A stretch of DNA of 64,000 nucleotides from Pseudomonas fluorescens HK44 (GTDB lineage Bacteria; Pseudomonadota; Gammaproteobacteria; Pseudomonadales; Pseudomonadaceae), in contig NZ_AFOY02000010.1 in assembly GCF_000217955.3 (NCBI RefSeq), forward strand, positions 186,001 to 250,000, read 5' to 3'. The position numbers and the translations under genes are program-made. Shown here piece by piece: positions 18,462 to 28,786 of the stretch. The notes beneath the pieces are model-generated. The model was not told where the DNA came from. It did no database searches and was given only the letters and a program-made list of their open reading frames with translations. Within the stretch, counting starts at the first letter, position 1. Each line of letters opens with the position of its first letter.

Positions 18462-19472
18462 ATGAGCCAGTCCTTTGATATCGCCGTCGTCGGCGCCACC
18501 GGTACTGTCGGCGAAACCCTCGTCCAGATTCTTGAAGAGCGCGACTTCCCGGTTGCCAACCTGCACCTGCTGGCCAGCAGTGAATCGGCAGGGCATTCGG
18601 TGCCGTTTCGCGGCAAGAACGTACGGGTGCGGGAAGTCGACGAATTTGATTTCAGCAAGGTCCAGCTGGCGTTCTTCGCCGCTGGCCCTGCGGTCACCCT
18701 GAGCTTTGCGCCGCGTGCCACGGCCGCCGGTTGCGCGTTGATCGATTTGTCTGGTGCCTTTCCGGCGGAGCAAGCACCGCAGGTGGTGCCGGAAGCCAAC
18801 AGCCCAGTGCTGGCCGGCTTGAAAAAGCCGTTTCAGGTGAGCAGCCCAAGTGCATCGGCCACCACCCTGGCCGTGGTGCTGGCGCCATTGCGCGAGTTGC
18901 TCGACCTGCAGCGAGTGACCGTCACTGCCAGCCTGGCCGTTTCTGCCCAGGGCCGCGAAGCAGTCAGCGAGCTGGCCCGGCAGACGGCAGAACTGTTGAA
19001 TGTTCGCCCGCTGGAGCCGCGTTTTTTTGATCGGCAAATGGCTTTCAACCTGCTGGCACAAGTCGGCACGCCGGATGCTCAGGGCCATACGCTGCTGGAA
19101 AAGCGCCTGGTTCGAGAGCTGCGCGAGGTCATGGCGCAGCCTTTATTAAAGATTTCTGTCACTTGCATTCAAGCGCCGGTGTTTTTCGGCGATAGCTTTA
19201 GCGTGACCTTGCAGTCAGCCAAGGCTGTCGACCTGGCGGCGGTGAGTGCTGCGCTTGAGGCCGCGCCGGGTGTCGAGCTGGTCGAGGCGGGCGATTATCC
19301 GACGCCGGTAGGCGATGCGGTAGGGCAGGACGTGGTCTACGTTGGTCGGGTTCGCAGCGGTATCGACGACCCGGCGGAACTTAACGTGTGGCTGACGTCA
19401 GATAACGTACGCAAAGGCGCTGCGCTCAACGCGGTGCAGGTGGCTGAGTTGTTGATAAAAGACCTTGTGTAA
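18462..19472 (+). CDS. usg: USG-1-like aspartate-semialdehyde dehydrogenase paralogue
   Basis: 336-aa paralogue of Asd with an intact NADP loop (IAVVGATGTVGETLVQIL) but no catalytic cysteine. The place of the active-site NPNCS motif is taken by SPSAS (residues 128-132), so the cysteine is Ala131. It therefore cannot work as a normal semialdehyde dehydrogenase. This USG-1 family is conserved next to asd or fimV in pseudomonads and its role is not established. It lies between asd and fimV, separated from asd by a terminator, so it probably has its own promoter. Confidence 0.93.
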   Translation: MSQSFDIAVVGATGTVGETLVQILEERDFPVANLHLLASSESAGHSVPFRGKNVRVREVDEFDFSKVQLAFFAAGPAVTLSFAPRATAAGCALIDLSGAFPAEQAPQVVPEANSPVLAGLKKPFQVSSPSASATTLAVVLAPLRELLDLQRVTVTASLAVSAQGREAVSELARQTAELLNVRPLEPRFFDRQMAFNLLAQVGTPDAQGHTLLEKRLVRELREVMAQPLLKISVTCIQAPVFFGDSFSVTLQSAKAVDLAAVSAALEAAPGVELVEAGDYPTPVGDAVGQDVVYVGRVRSGIDDPAELNVWLTSDNVRKGAALNAVQVAELLIKDLV

Positions 19473-19678
19473 AAGATACTTGGCAACAATTTGCAAATTG
19501 ATTCTAGTCGTACAGGCCACCAGGCCTGAATGCTGGAGGCGAGCCGCTATCAGGGGCTTCCAAGGGCATCAGTGAAATAAGCGCGCGCAGAGCCTCTTCG
19601 AGGTTGCGCGCAATGCCTTACGGCAGCGGTATCAACACCTTCTCGCTTGCCGAGGAAAGTTCAACAAAGGATGAGGCT

Positions 19679-22294
19679 ATGGTTCAAGTTCGCAAACTGG
19701 TGTTAGCAATAGCGGCCGCCTCGGCGCTGTCCTCCGGTATGGCGCATGCCCTCGGGCTTGGGGAATTGACCCTGAAGTCGACCCTGAACCAGCCCCTGGT
19801 AGCAGAAATCGAGTTGCTCGACGTCAAGGACCTCACCGCTGCCGAAGTGGTACCGAGCCTGGCGTCGGCCGCCGACTTCGCCAAGGCCGGGGTTGATCGT
19901 CAGGCGTTCCTCAACGACCTGACGTTCACGCCAGTGCTCAATGCCAGCGGTAAAAGCATCCTGCGGGTGACTTCAAGTCAGCCACTTTCCGAGCCGATGG
20001 TGAAATTCCTGGTTCAGGTGATGTGGCCAAGCGGCCGACTGCTGCGCGACTACAGCGTGCTGCTCGATCCGTCCAAATTCTCGCCGCAGACGGCTGACGC
20101 TGCTGCGCAATCCGCACCGGCTCAAGCGCCGGCGGTCAACGCCCCAGTGACTGGCGCGAGCAAGCCTGCGCAGCACGTCACGACGCCGCGCGACACCTTG
20201 TGGGAAATCGCCGCGAAGGCGCGCAATGGCGGCTCGATCCAGCAAACCATGCTGGCGATTCAGGCTCTGAACCCGGATGCCTTTATCGATGGCAACATCA
20301 ACCGGCTGAAAACCGGTCAGGTCTTGCGCCTGCCGGACGCCACGCAAAGCACCAGCCTGCCGCAGCCTAAAGCCGTTGCCGAAGTCGCCGCGCAGAACAC
20401 GGCCTGGCGTCAGGGACGTCGCTCGGTTCACCGGGTGCAGGCGCAACAGCTTGATGCAACCAAGCGCGGGCATGATGTGGTCGCGCCGCAGGGGGCTGCC
20501 AAGGACCGCCTGAGCCTGGTGTCGGGCGAGCCCGGCAAAAAAGGTGGTAAAGGTGCAGCGGGCGATAGCAAGGCCATCGGCAACAAGCTGGCGGTAGCCC
20601 AGGAAGGCCTCGATACGACGCGTCGCGACAATGCCGAGCTGAAAAGCCGCATGACTGACTTGCAGAGTCAGTTGGACAAGCTCCAGCGCTTGATCGAGCT
20701 GAAAAATAATCAACTGGCCAAGCTGGAGGCAGAAGGCTCGGGCGCAGGTGCTGGTGCTGCTCAACCTTCGGCGGCGATGTCAGCTGATCTGGTTGCCCAG
20801 CCAGCGGCGGCGCCTGCACCCGCGGTAGCGCCAGAGGCAACGCCGGCCGCGGTGCCTGCCGAGGCGCCGATTCAGGCAGCCCCGGCGGTGAGTGACGAGC
20901 AAAAGTACAACGAACTGCTGACCAATCCGATACTCCTGGGTCTGGTGGGTGGCGGTGCCGTGGTGCTGTTGCTGCTGCTGTTGTTGCTGGCGCGTCGGCG
21001 CAAGGCTCAACAGGAAGCCGAGAAGCACAAGCGCATGGCGAAGGCGCTGGCTGAAGAGTCGGACTTGACGGAAGACCTCAATCTGCCGGAAAGCAGCTTC
21101 GAAGGCCTTGAGGTGTCGGCGCGAGTCGTCAAGCCTGCAACGGTTCCAGTTCCAGTTCCAGCTCCAGTCGTGGCGCCGGTGGTCGTGACACCGCCGATTG
21201 CTGCGCCATTGGTCGCGCCGGCGGCCGAGCGTTCGGACGATGTCCTGGCGCACGCCCAGTCGCACATCCATGCCGGGCGTCTGAATCAGGCAGCCAGCCT
21301 GCTTGAAGACGGCATCAAGCAAGAGCCACAACGCAGCGACCTGCGCTTGAAGCTGATGGAAGTCTACGGCCAGCAGGGCGATCGCAGTGCGTTCGTGGCG
21401 CAAGAGCGTCAGCTGGTTGCCAATGGCAAAAACCATGCTGACGTTGAGCAGCTGAAAAGCCGCTTTCCGGCGATGGTTGCCGTGGCAGCTGTTGGCGGCA
21501 TCGCCGCCGCGGCGGTCGCTGCCGAACTGGATGCGCAGTACGTCAAGGACCTGCTGCACGAGGAGCCCAAGGCACCGGAACCTGAAGCTGCACCGGCTGA
21601 TGATGACTTCGACAGCGCCTTCGACCTGAGCCTGGACGATCTGGAAGCCGCATCGCCAACGGTCGTTACGCCAGATCCGGCGCTGGATCTGGATGCATTT
21701 CCACTCGATGACGAGCTGAGCTTCGAATCTGTTCTGCAACAGCAAGCCGAGGCCAAGGACAGCCTGGATGATCTGTCGGATTTCGACCTTGATCTGGGTG
21801 GCGACGTGCCGGGTTCGATCCTGGCCGACGACGAGTTCCTGCTCAACCTTGACGACGATCTGAAAGACCTGCCAGCGGTCGAGTCGCCTGCAGTCACTGA
21901 GGCGGCGCTTGATGATCTGGAGTTGCCAGCCGATTTCGATCTGTCCCTGGCAGATGAAATCGATGCTCACGCCAAGCCTGAGTCAGACGACTTCATGTCC
22001 GAACTGGACGACGTCAATGCCGAGCTGGATCGTTTGTCCGGTAGCCTGGAGCATCCGCCTATCGCCGAGCCAAGCTTCACCGCTGAAGACGCGGCGGCGG
22101 GGATGGAGATGGGTGAGCCCGATTTCGATTTCCTCTCGGGCACTGACGAAGTCGCGACCAAGCTGGACCTGGCGCAGGCTTACATCGACATGGGTGACAA
22201 CGACGGCGCACGGGACATCCTCGGTGAAGTGCTCAGCGAAGGTAATGACGGTCAGAAGAGCGAAGCCAAGGAAATGCTCGCGCGTATGGCCTGA
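19679..22294 (+). CDS. fimV: FimV, polar pilus-assembly and peptidoglycan-binding protein
   Basis: Inner-membrane protein needed for type IV pilus assembly, twitching and polar organisation. 871 aa from ATG 19679, which gives a clean signal peptide (MVQVRKLVLAIAAASALSSG, then MAHA). The FimV N-terminal domain (LGLGELTLKSTLNQPL) follows, then a LysM-type peptidoglycan domain from about 160 (VTTPRDTLWEIAAKAR), a predicted coiled coil (320-370) and one membrane segment (about 418-442). The long acidic cytoplasmic part ends in the FimV C-terminal TPR module (ATKLDLAQAYIDMGDNDGAR). The more upstream start at 19604 would bury the signal peptide and was rejected. Confidence 0.96.
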   Translation: MVQVRKLVLAIAAASALSSGMAHALGLGELTLKSTLNQPLVAEIELLDVKDLTAAEVVPSLASAADFAKAGVDRQAFLNDLTFTPVLNASGKSILRVTSSQPLSEPMVKFLVQVMWPSGRLLRDYSVLLDPSKFSPQTADAAAQSAPAQAPAVNAPVTGASKPAQHVTTPRDTLWEIAAKARNGGSIQQTMLAIQALNPDAFIDGNINRLKTGQVLRLPDATQSTSLPQPKAVAEVAAQNTAWRQGRRSVHRVQAQQLDATKRGHDVVAPQGAAKDRLSLVSGEPGKKGGKGAAGDSKAIGNKLAVAQEGLDTTRRDNAELKSRMTDLQSQLDKLQRLIELKNNQLAKLEAEGSGAGAGAAQPSAAMSADLVAQPAAAPAPAVAPEATPAAVPAEAPIQAAPAVSDEQKYNELLTNPILLGLVGGGAVVLLLLLLLLARRRKAQQEAEKHKRMAKALAEESDLTEDLNLPESSFEGLEVSARVVKPATVPVPVPAPVVAPVVVTPPIAAPLVAPAAERSDDVLAHAQSHIHAGRLNQAASLLEDGIKQEPQRSDLRLKLMEVYGQQGDRSAFVAQERQLVANGKNHADVEQLKSRFPAMVAVAAVGGIAAAAVAAELDAQYVKDLLHEEPKAPEPEAAPADDDFDSAFDLSLDDLEAASPTVVTPDPALDLDAFPLDDELSFESVLQQQAEAKDSLDDLSDFDLDLGGDVPGSILADDEFLLNLDDDLKDLPAVESPAVTEAALDDLELPADFDLSLADEIDAHAKPESDDFMSELDDVNAELDRLSGSLEHPPIAEPSFTAEDAAAGMEMGEPDFDFLSGTDEVATKLDLAQAYIDMGDNDGARDILGEVLSEGNDGQKSEAKEMLARMA

Positions 22295-22313
22295 TTGACC
22301 GATAGCGCATAAC

Positions 22314-22346
22314 AAAAACGGCAGCCCATCGAGGCTGCCGTTTTTG
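22314..22346 (+). terminator. Terminator after fimV
   Basis: AAAAACGGCAGCC-CATCGA-GGCTGCCGTTTTTG is a perfect A/T-flanked hairpin. Confidence 0.92.
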
Positions 22347-22390
22347 TTTTGGGGGGAGAAACCCTTTAGGGATTGGTCACATAACCCGTG

Positions 22391-22514
22391 GCGAGGGAGC
22401 TTGCTCCCGCTGGGTTGCGAAGCAACCCCAAAATCTGCAATCGCATTCTTTCAGGCACTCCTCACCAGAAGGCTTTACGACTGCTTCGCAATCGAGCGGG
22501 AGCAAGCTCCCTCG
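22391..22514. repeat. Inverted repeat pair (second REP class) between fimV and the M24 gene
   Basis: GCGAGGGAGCTTGCTCCCGC near the left end is matched by GAGCGGGAGCAAGCTCCCTC at the right end. A GCGAAGCAAC / GCTTCGCAAT pair lies inside. This differs in sequence from the other REP doublets in the window. Confidence 0.85.
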
Positions 22515-22530
22515 TCATAAGTGCATTACC

Positions 22531-23190
22531 TTAAGCCAGCAAATCCTCGTAAAACGCACCGAACGGCCGGGTAGGGTGGGCCAGCTGGATTTCGAGGATC
22601 CACAGTCCGACATTCGGGCAAGCTTCGAAACTGCCCAGATCGCCGGCGCGATAGATCGCGTGGGGGAAGTCGCTGACTCGATGGCCCTTGATGTCCAGGT
22701 TCAATACCCAGCCCATCGCGCACGCCTGTTCTTCTGCGTAGCGATACAGCTCGGGGCCGGCGACCCGATGGGTGCGCCAATAGTCCTGAACCCGGTCGAA
22801 CAGGGTTTTTGCGGCTGCTGCACAGGCAATCATTTCCGGGTCGTTGCCGGCAGTGAACGTGGCGCCGGAGTCGCCCTCGTGGCGATCCCACACAACGCCG
22901 AGGTCAATGAAGAAAATATCGTTTTCGCCCAGCACCGGGTCGCCGCTCGAGGGCTGCTTGAAGGTTTTCAGGGTGTTCTCGCCGAAGCGGATCTTGGTCG
23001 GGTGCCAGATGCGGTCCATGCCCAGTTCGGTCAGTACTTCAAGCCCCATTACCAGGGCTTCTGACTCCAGCATGCCGGGCTTTATCCGGCGAGCCATTTC
23101 TTCGATGGCTTCCCAGGTCTTGCGTTTGGCGTGGAGCATTCCCTCCAGGCTGTAGGCCAATCCAACGGCTTCCTTTTCTATGACGCTCAT
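22531..23190 (-). CDS. M24-family peptidase-like protein (aminopeptidase P / creatinase fold)
   Basis: 219-aa single-domain pita-bread protein. Metal-site motifs are recognisable: FIDLGVVWDRHEGDSGATF (two Asp ligands), then GHRVSDFPHAIYRAG with the His region, and LEIQLAHP with a Glu. It lacks the N-terminal domain of prolidases, and its spacing is closer to the short M24 proteins found in pseudomonads. Activity as a metallopeptidase is likely but not certain. It stands alone and runs opposite to fimV and truA. Confidence 0.82.
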   Translation of the reverse strand: MSVIEKEAVGLAYSLEGMLHAKRKTWEAIEEMARRIKPGMLESEALVMGLEVLTELGMDRIWHPTKIRFGENTLKTFKQPSSGDPVLGENDIFFIDLGVVWDRHEGDSGATFTAGNDPEMIACAAAAKTLFDRVQDYWRTHRVAGPELYRYAEEQACAMGWVLNLDIKGHRVSDFPHAIYRAGDLGSFEACPNVGLWILEIQLAHPTRPFGAFYEDLLA

Positions 23191-23402
23191 TTATCAGTTC
23201 TCATCAGGTGTTGGATCTTCGTTGTATGCTTGTCTATATAGCGAAACGGCGGCGACTCATGCAAATGACAATTCATTTACTGGAGGGCGAACAAAAAACA
23301 CCATGAACATGGCGTCCCGGCCCTGCGGCCTTATAATGCCCGCCTTTGCGTAGATCAGCAGGCTGTCATTCCTTGGCAAATATAGATAACCCGGCCGCCG
23401 AA

Positions 23403-24227
23403 ATGGCGGCCGACGGCTTTTTCCGGATCGCGTTGGGCGTTGAATACAAAGGCTCGCGCTATCGCGGCTGGCAGCGTCAGGCGTCCGGTGTGGCCACCGT
23501 GCAGCAAATCCTCGAAACGGCCCTGTCGAAGGTCGCGGACTCGCCGGTGTCCTTGCACTGCGCGGGTCGCACCGACGCCGGCGTGCATGCCTGTGGCCAA
23601 GTGGTGCATTTCGATACGCAAGTCGACCGCTCGTTGAAAGCCTGGGTCATGGGCGCCAACATCAACTTGCCGCACGATATCAGCGTCAGTTGGGCCAAGG
23701 TCATGCCGGCGCACTTTCATGCGCGTTTCAAGGCGATTGCCCGGCGTTATCGGTATGTGATCTACAACGATCAGATCCGTCCGGCGCACCTCAACGAAGA
23801 GGTCACCTGGAATCACCGGCCGCTGGATGTCCAGCGCATGGCCGACGCGGCGCAGCATCTGATCGGCACCCACGACTTCAGCGCTTTTCGCGCCGGACAG
23901 TGCCAGGCCAAGTCGCCGATCAAGGAAATCCATCACCTGCGCGTCACCGGGCACGGCAAGATGATCGTGCTGGATATCCGCGCCAGTGCGTTCCTGCATC
24001 ACATGGTGCGCAATATCGCCGGTGTGCTGATGACCATCGGTGCCGGTGAACGTCCGGTGGAATGGGCCAAAGAAGTGCTGGAAAGCCGGGTCCGCCGTAC
24101 CGGTGGCGTCACGGCCCATCCATTCGGGCTGTACCTGGTGCAGGTCGAGTACCGCGACGAGTTCGAGTTGCCCGAGCGTTACATCGGTCCGCACTTCCTG
24201 ACCGGCTTCTCGGAACTTGACGGCTGA
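23403..24227 (+). CDS. truA: tRNA pseudouridine(38-40) synthase
   Basis: Isomerises uridines 38-40 in the anticodon arm of many tRNAs. 274 aa from ATG 23403, close to the usual 270. The catalytic Asp58 lies in AGRTDAGVHACGQVVHF; YKGSRYRGWQRQ and FLHHMVRNIAGVL are further family motifs. TTG codons at 23346 and 23373 are in frame upstream, and no ribosome site decides between them, so the N-terminus could be longer by up to 19 residues. A TATAAT box lies at 23332-23337. trpF follows after 63 bases. Confidence 0.95.
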   Translation: MAADGFFRIALGVEYKGSRYRGWQRQASGVATVQQILETALSKVADSPVSLHCAGRTDAGVHACGQVVHFDTQVDRSLKAWVMGANINLPHDISVSWAKVMPAHFHARFKAIARRYRYVIYNDQIRPAHLNEEVTWNHRPLDVQRMADAAQHLIGTHDFSAFRAGQCQAKSPIKEIHHLRVTGHGKMIVLDIRASAFLHHMVRNIAGVLMTIGAGERPVEWAKEVLESRVRRTGGVTAHPFGLYLVQVEYRDEFELPERYIGPHFLTGFSELDG

Positions 24228-24290
24228 CGCCCTCGAACGCATTTGCTACCATCCGGGACTTTCCCGGATTTGCCCTGAGGTTCAAACGAC

Positions 24291-24914
24291 ATGTCAGCCG
24301 TTCGCAGCAAAATTTGTGGGATTACCCGCATTGAAGATGCGTTGGCGGCGGTTGATGCCGGGGCAGACGCAATCGGTTTGGTGTTCTATGCCAAAAGTCC
24401 GCGGGCGGTGACGGTGCAGCAGGCCCGCGCGATCATCGCCGCGTTGCCGCCATTCGTGACCACGGTGGGCTTGTTCGTCAACGCCAGTCGCTGCGAACTC
24501 GGAGAGATTCTCGACGCGGTGCCGCTGGACCTGTTGCAGTTCCATGGCGACGAAACCCCGGCCGATTGCGAGGGTTACCATCGGCCGTACATCAAGGCAT
24601 TGCGGGTCAAGGCGGGCGATGACATCGCTGCCAGTTGCAATGCTTACGCTAAAGCCAGCGGCATTTTGCTCGATACCTATGTCGAAGGTGTTCCCGGTGG
24701 AACCGGCGAGGCCTTTGACTGGTCATTGATACCGCAAGGTTTGAGCAAGCCGATCATCCTTGCAGGCGGGCTGTCGGCGGCCAATGTGGCCGAGGCGATT
24801 GCCCGGGTTCACCCGTACGCGGTGGACGTCAGCGGTGGGGTAGAGCAGAGCAAGGGCATCAAGGATCACGCGAAGATTCGCGCGTTTATACAGGCAGTGC
24901 GCACTAGCGTGTAG
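24291..24914 (+). CDS. trpF: Phosphoribosylanthranilate isomerase
   Basis: Amadori rearrangement of phosphoribosylanthranilate in tryptophan synthesis. 207-aa TIM barrel with the catalytic Cys in [21 protein letters not shown] and the Asp in [25 protein letters not shown] and [16 protein letters not shown] bind the phosphate. The start is firm because [10 protein letters not shown] is the normal family beginning. As usual in Pseudomonas, it lies in the truA-trpF-accD region apart from the other trp genes. Confidence 0.98.
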   Translation: MSAVRSKICGITRIEDALAAVDAGADAIGLVFYAKSPRAVTVQQARAIIAALPPFVTTVGLFVNASRCELGEILDAVPLDLLQFHGDETPADCEGYHRPYIKALRVKAGDDIAASCNAYAKASGILLDTYVEGVPGGTGEAFDWSLIPQGLSKPIILAGGLSAANVAEAIARVHPYAVDVSGGVEQSKGIKDHAKIRAFIQAVRTSV

Positions 24915-25132
24915 TCGATGTGACGGCTGGCAGTCTGCCGCCGTCCATTGCACTGTACGAAACAGGTGTACTGCATTAGGCAGGCATGGCTGAGGGTTGT
25001 TGGGTTGTACGAAGGTCAGTCTTGCTGACCCGGCTATCCACCGATCATCGCCGCACACATGAATTTAGCTCAAGGGCATACGCGGGGCTGCGAACCAAAG
25101 CGTTCGGGCCGCCGGTACTGGAGAAAGAAAGC

Positions 25133-26053
25133 ATGAGCAACTGGTTAGTAGACAAACTGATCCCTTCGATCATGCGTTCCGAGGTGAAGAAAAGCTCGGT
25201 GCCTGAAGGCCTGTGGCACAAGTGCCCGTCTTGCGAGGCGGTACTGTATCGTCCGGAGCTGGAAAAGACCCTGGATGTTTGCCCCAAGTGCAACCACCAC
25301 ATGCGCATCGGCGCACGTGCGCGGATCGACATCTTCCTTGATGCCGAAGGCCGTGCCGAACTGGGCGCTGACCTGGAGCCGGTTGACCGTCTGAAATTCC
25401 GCGACGGCAAGAAGTACAAGGATCGCCTGACTGCCGCGCAGAAGCAGACCGGCGAAAAAGACGCACTGATCTCCATGAGCGGTACCCTGCTGGGCATGCC
25501 AGTGGTGGTGTCGGCGTTTGAATTCTCCTTCATGGGCGGTTCGATGGGTGCGATCGTCGGCGAGCGCTTCGTGCGTGCGGCCAACTACGCGCTGGAAAAT
25601 CGTTGCCCGATGATCTGCTTCGCCGCTTCCGGCGGTGCGCGGATGCAGGAAGCGCTGATCTCGCTGATGCAAATGGCCAAGACCTCCGCGGTACTGGCGC
25701 GTCTGCGCGAAGAAGGCATTCCGTTCATTTCCGTGCTGACCGACCCGGTCTACGGCGGTGTTTCCGCCAGTCTGGCGATGCTCGGCGACGTGATCGTCGG
25801 TGAGCCGAAAGCCCTGATCGGCTTCGCCGGTCCGCGCGTTATCGAGCAGACCGTGCGTGAAAAACTGCCGGAAGGCTTCCAGCGCAGCGAGTTCCTGCTG
25901 GAACACGGTGCAATCGACATGATCATTGCGCGTCAGGAGCTGCGCCCGCGTCTGGGTAACCTGCTGGCACAACTGATGGGGCTGCCGACGCCTGAGTTCG
26001 TGGCTGCGCCCGTCGAGCCACTCGTGGTTCCGCCGGTGCCTGCAAACCTATGA
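25133..26053 (+). CDS. accD: Acetyl-CoA carboxylase carboxyltransferase, beta subunit
   Basis: Carboxyltransferase subunit forming malonyl-CoA for fatty acid synthesis, with AccA. 306 aa from ATG 25133. An N-terminal C4 zinc ribbon uses Cys31, Cys34, Cys50 and Cys53 ([18 protein letters not shown]). The crotonase-like core follows, with [21 protein letters not shown] and [16 protein letters not shown]. The stop codon overlaps the folC start (ATGA), so accD and folC are coupled, the standard arrangement in gamma-proteobacteria. Confidence 0.98.
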   Translation: MSNWLVDKLIPSIMRSEVKKSSVPEGLWHKCPSCEAVLYRPELEKTLDVCPKCNHHMRIGARARIDIFLDAEGRAELGADLEPVDRLKFRDGKKYKDRLTAAQKQTGEKDALISMSGTLLGMPVVVSAFEFSFMGGSMGAIVGERFVRAANYALENRCPMICFAASGGARMQEALISLMQMAKTSAVLARLREEGIPFISVLTDPVYGGVSASLAMLGDVIVGEPKALIGFAGPRVIEQTVREKLPEGFQRSEFLLEHGAIDMIIARQELRPRLGNLLAQLMGLPTPEFVAAPVEPLVVPPVPANL

Positions 26054-27357
26054 CCGAGCGTTCCCTTGGCGACTGGCTCGCCTACCTTGAGCAGTTGCAT
26101 CCGTCAGCCATCGACATGGGGCTTGCGCGCTCGCAAGAGGTAGCCTCCCGGATGGGATTGGGCAAGCCGGCGCCTCGGGTGATCACGGTCACCGGCACCA
26201 ATGGCAAGGGGTCTACCTGTGCGTTCGTGGCATCATTGCTGCGGGCGCAAGGGCTCACGGTCGGTGTCTACAATTCTCCGCACCTGCTGCGTTACAACGA
26301 GCGGGTGCAGATCAATGGCGTCGAAGCCACTGATGCGCAGTTGTGCGAAGCCTTTGCGGCAATCGATGCCGGACGCGGTGAAATTTCCCTGACGTACTTT
26401 GAAGTGGGCACTTTGGCGGCGTTCTGGCTGTTTCAGCGTGCGGGTCTGGATGCGGTGGTGCTGGAAGTCGGTCTCGGCGGACGCCTGGACACCGTCAATC
26501 TGGTGGATGCCGACGTCGCGCTGGTCACCAGTATTGGCGTCGATCACGCAGATTACCTCGGCAATACCCGCGAATCCGTAGCTTTCGAAAAGGCCGGCAT
26601 TTTCCGTCAGGGCGCGCCTGCGCTCTGTGGTGACCTCAATCCGCCTCAACCTCTGCTGGATAAAGTGCGCGAGCTCAATTGCCCGTTCTTCCTGCGGGGT
26701 CGTGATTTTGATTTGGGCATCACCGAGCAGCACTGGCAGTGGCGGGGCGTCGATCCGCAAGGGCGTGCGATTGAGTTGCACGACTTGCCGCTGCTGGATC
26801 TGCCGATGGAAAACGCCGCGCTGGCATTGCAGGCTTATGCGCTGCTGGGCCTGCCATGGCAGGCCGAGCAAATTGTCGCTGCATTGAAAGCGACGACAGT
26901 GGTCGGGCGTCTGGATCGCCGCCAGTTCAACTGGCACGGCAAGCGCCTGAACCTGATGCTGGATGTGGGGCATAACCCGCATGCGGCCGAGTATCTGGCT
27001 CAGCGTTTGGCTCGCCGGCCAATAGCAGGTCGGCGGTTGGCGGTATTTGGTTTGTTGGCTGACAAGGATCTCGATGGAGTTGTCGGCGAATTGAGTGGTA
27101 GTGTCCAGCATTGGGCTGTCGCCCCGCTTGATTCTGCGCGCGCACGTCCGGTTGCGGATTTGCAGGTTGCGTTGCAGAGCCTTGGGGCGTCGGTAACATC
27201 CTATGCCAGTGTCGCGGATGCCCTGGAAGGGCAGTGCGAACTGGCAACGGCGGAAGATGAAATTCTGCTGTTCGGATCATTTTATTGTGTTGCCGAAGCC
27301 CTCGAATGGTTGGCTCGGCGCTCCACGGAGGAAGCTGCACATGGCTTTGCTGGATAA
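26050..27357 (+). CDS. folC: Bifunctional folylpolyglutamate / dihydrofolate synthase
   Basis: Adds glutamate to dihydropteroate and to reduced folates. 435 aa of the Mur-ligase fold: P-loop TGTNGKGS (48-55), [15 protein letters not shown] with the folate-binding loop, [11 protein letters not shown], and the C-terminal [12 protein letters not shown]. The start overlaps accD by four bases, and the end overlaps the SPOR-domain gene by 17 bases, making a tight operon. Confidence 0.97.
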   Translation: MTERSLGDWLAYLEQLHPSAIDMGLARSQEVASRMGLGKPAPRVITVTGTNGKGSTCAFVASLLRAQGLTVGVYNSPHLLRYNERVQINGVEATDAQLCEAFAAIDAGRGEISLTYFEVGTLAAFWLFQRAGLDAVVLEVGLGGRLDTVNLVDADVALVTSIGVDHADYLGNTRESVAFEKAGIFRQGAPALCGDLNPPQPLLDKVRELNCPFFLRGRDFDLGITEQHWQWRGVDPQGRAIELHDLPLLDLPMENAALALQAYALLGLPWQAEQIVAALKATTVVGRLDRRQFNWHGKRLNLMLDVGHNPHAAEYLAQRLARRPIAGRRLAVFGLLADKDLDGVVGELSGSVQHWAVAPLDSARARPVADLQVALQSLGASVTSYASVADALEGQCELATAEDEILLFGSFYCVAEALEWLARRSTEEAAHGFAG

Positions 27358-27997
27358 CGCGTACAAGCAGCGAATGGTTGGGGCTCTGGTTTTGGTGGCA
27401 TTGGCGGTGATTTTCTTGCCAATGCTGTTTTCCCGGGAAGATGAGCAGCGTCAGGTGGTGGTTCATGCCCCGGCTGCACCTCAAGCCCCGGCAATGCCGC
27501 AGGTACAGATTGAGCCCGTGGTGGTACCGGAGCCGCAAGCGTTGCCGCAGGAGCCGGTTCCAGGCGATGACGAGATTGCTGCCGAGAAAGCCCCTTCCAA
27601 GCCGGTTGCCCCCAGCACTCCTGTCGCACCAGCCCCGGTTGCCGCCAAGCCGGTAGCACCGGCTCCTGCACTCAAGCCGGCTCCGGCTCCGGCGCAACCG
27701 GTCGCGGCGGCGCCGAGCAAGCCTGATACCAGTCAGAGTCGCGTCGATGCCAATGGCCTGTCGGTCAGTTGGTCGGTGCAGTTGGCCAGCCTGTCGAGCC
27801 GTGAAAGTGCCGAAAGCTTGCAGAAAACCCTTCGCAGCCAGGGTTACAACGCCTATATCCGTACCGCCGATGGCAAGAACCGGGTGTTTGTCGGTCCGTT
27901 GATCGAGCGTGCAGAGGCCGATCGCCTGCGTGACCTGCTGGGTCGGCAGCAGAATCTCAAGGGCTTTGTCGTTCGCTTCCAGCCTGAGCGCGGTTAA
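27341..27997 (+). CDS. SPOR-domain inner-membrane protein (DedD-like)
   Basis: 218 aa from ATG 27341. A short cytoplasmic tail is followed by one membrane helix (about 12-31, VGALVLVALAVIFLPMLF), a long Pro/Ala/Val-rich periplasmic linker and a C-terminal SPOR domain (about 140-215; WSVQLASLSSRESAESLQKT, NRVFVGPLIERAEADRL). SPOR domains bind denuded septal peptidoglycan, and DedD of E. coli has the same layout and same position between folC and cvpA. A role in division is therefore likely. It overlaps folC. Confidence 0.93.
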   Translation: MALLDNAYKQRMVGALVLVALAVIFLPMLFSREDEQRQVVVHAPAAPQAPAMPQVQIEPVVVPEPQALPQEPVPGDDEIAAEKAPSKPVAPSTPVAPAPVAAKPVAPAPALKPAPAPAQPVAAAPSKPDTSQSRVDANGLSVSWSVQLASLSSRESAESLQKTLRSQGYNAYIRTADGKNRVFVGPLIERAEADRLRDLLGRQQNLKGFVVRFQPERG

Positions 27998-28012
27998 AGG
28001 CATCACGTGCCT

Positions 28013-28045
28013 GTAGCGGCTGGCGCAGCCTGCGCCAGCTACTGC
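28013..28045. repeat. Short hairpin repeat after the SPOR gene
   Basis: GTAGCGGCTGGCGCAG and CTGCGCCAGCTACTGC form a near-perfect stem. There is no T run, so it is more like a REP-type or mRNA-stabilising hairpin than a terminator. Confidence 0.7.
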
Positions 28046-28184
28046 GGGGGGCATGCAAGCGGGCCAATCACAGGTGCTGGCGTTTGTTATAACCATTTGA
28101 TTTCAAATGCACTTGCAATCGCAGCTTACCGATAGCCATGGGCTCTGCTAAAATGCGCCGCCTTATCCGTCTGTAGGCTGCACT

Positions 28185-28745
28185 GTGCCATTTACCTGGG
28201 TTGACTGGGCGATCGTCGCGATCGTCGCCATCTCCGCTTTGATCAGTCTGAGCCGCGGCTTCGTTAAAGAAGCGCTATCGCTGCTGACCTGGATCATCGC
28301 AGGGGCCGTTGCCTGGATGTTCGGTGGCTCGCTGTCCGGGTACCTCGCCGGATACATCGAAACCCCGTCGGCTCGCGTGATCGCGGGCTGTGCCATCATG
28401 TTTGTTGCCACCTTAATGGTGGGCGCAATGATCAATTACCTTATCAGCGAACTGGTTCGCGTCACCGGCCTGTCCGGGACCGACCGTTTTCTTGGCATGG
28501 CCTTCGGCGCGGCGCGTGGCGCGCTGCTGGTGGTCACCGCCGTCGGGCTCTTGAGTCTGGGCCCGGTACAGCAGGATAAGTGGTGGCAGGAGTCAAGGCT
28601 CGTGCCACAATTTCTATTAGTTGCAGACTGGTCCAAAAACCTCATATTAGGGTGGAGCAGTCAGTGGCTGGCCAGCGGTATCAGCGTACCCGCTGACATA
28701 CCGTTCAAGGAGCATCTCTTGCCGACGGCCAAAACGCCGCAGTGA
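28185..28745 (+). CDS. cvpA: CvpA-family membrane protein
   Basis: 186-aa integral membrane protein with four predicted helices, the first being WVDWAIVAIVAISALISLSR. The family was named for colicin V production and has since been linked to envelope integrity. The start is a GTG at 28185; no better ATG fits the hydrophobic N-terminus. purF begins 41 bases downstream, the conserved cvpA-purF pairing. Confidence 0.95.
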   Translation: MPFTWVDWAIVAIVAISALISLSRGFVKEALSLLTWIIAGAVAWMFGGSLSGYLAGYIETPSARVIAGCAIMFVATLMVGAMINYLISELVRVTGLSGTDRFLGMAFGAARGALLVVTAVGLLSLGPVQQDKWWQESRLVPQFLLVADWSKNLILGWSSQWLASGISVPADIPFKEHLLPTAKTPQ

Positions 28746-28786
28746 GATGTGTTCAGTTCAGTTTCATTAAGTAGGGGTTGCGTCGC

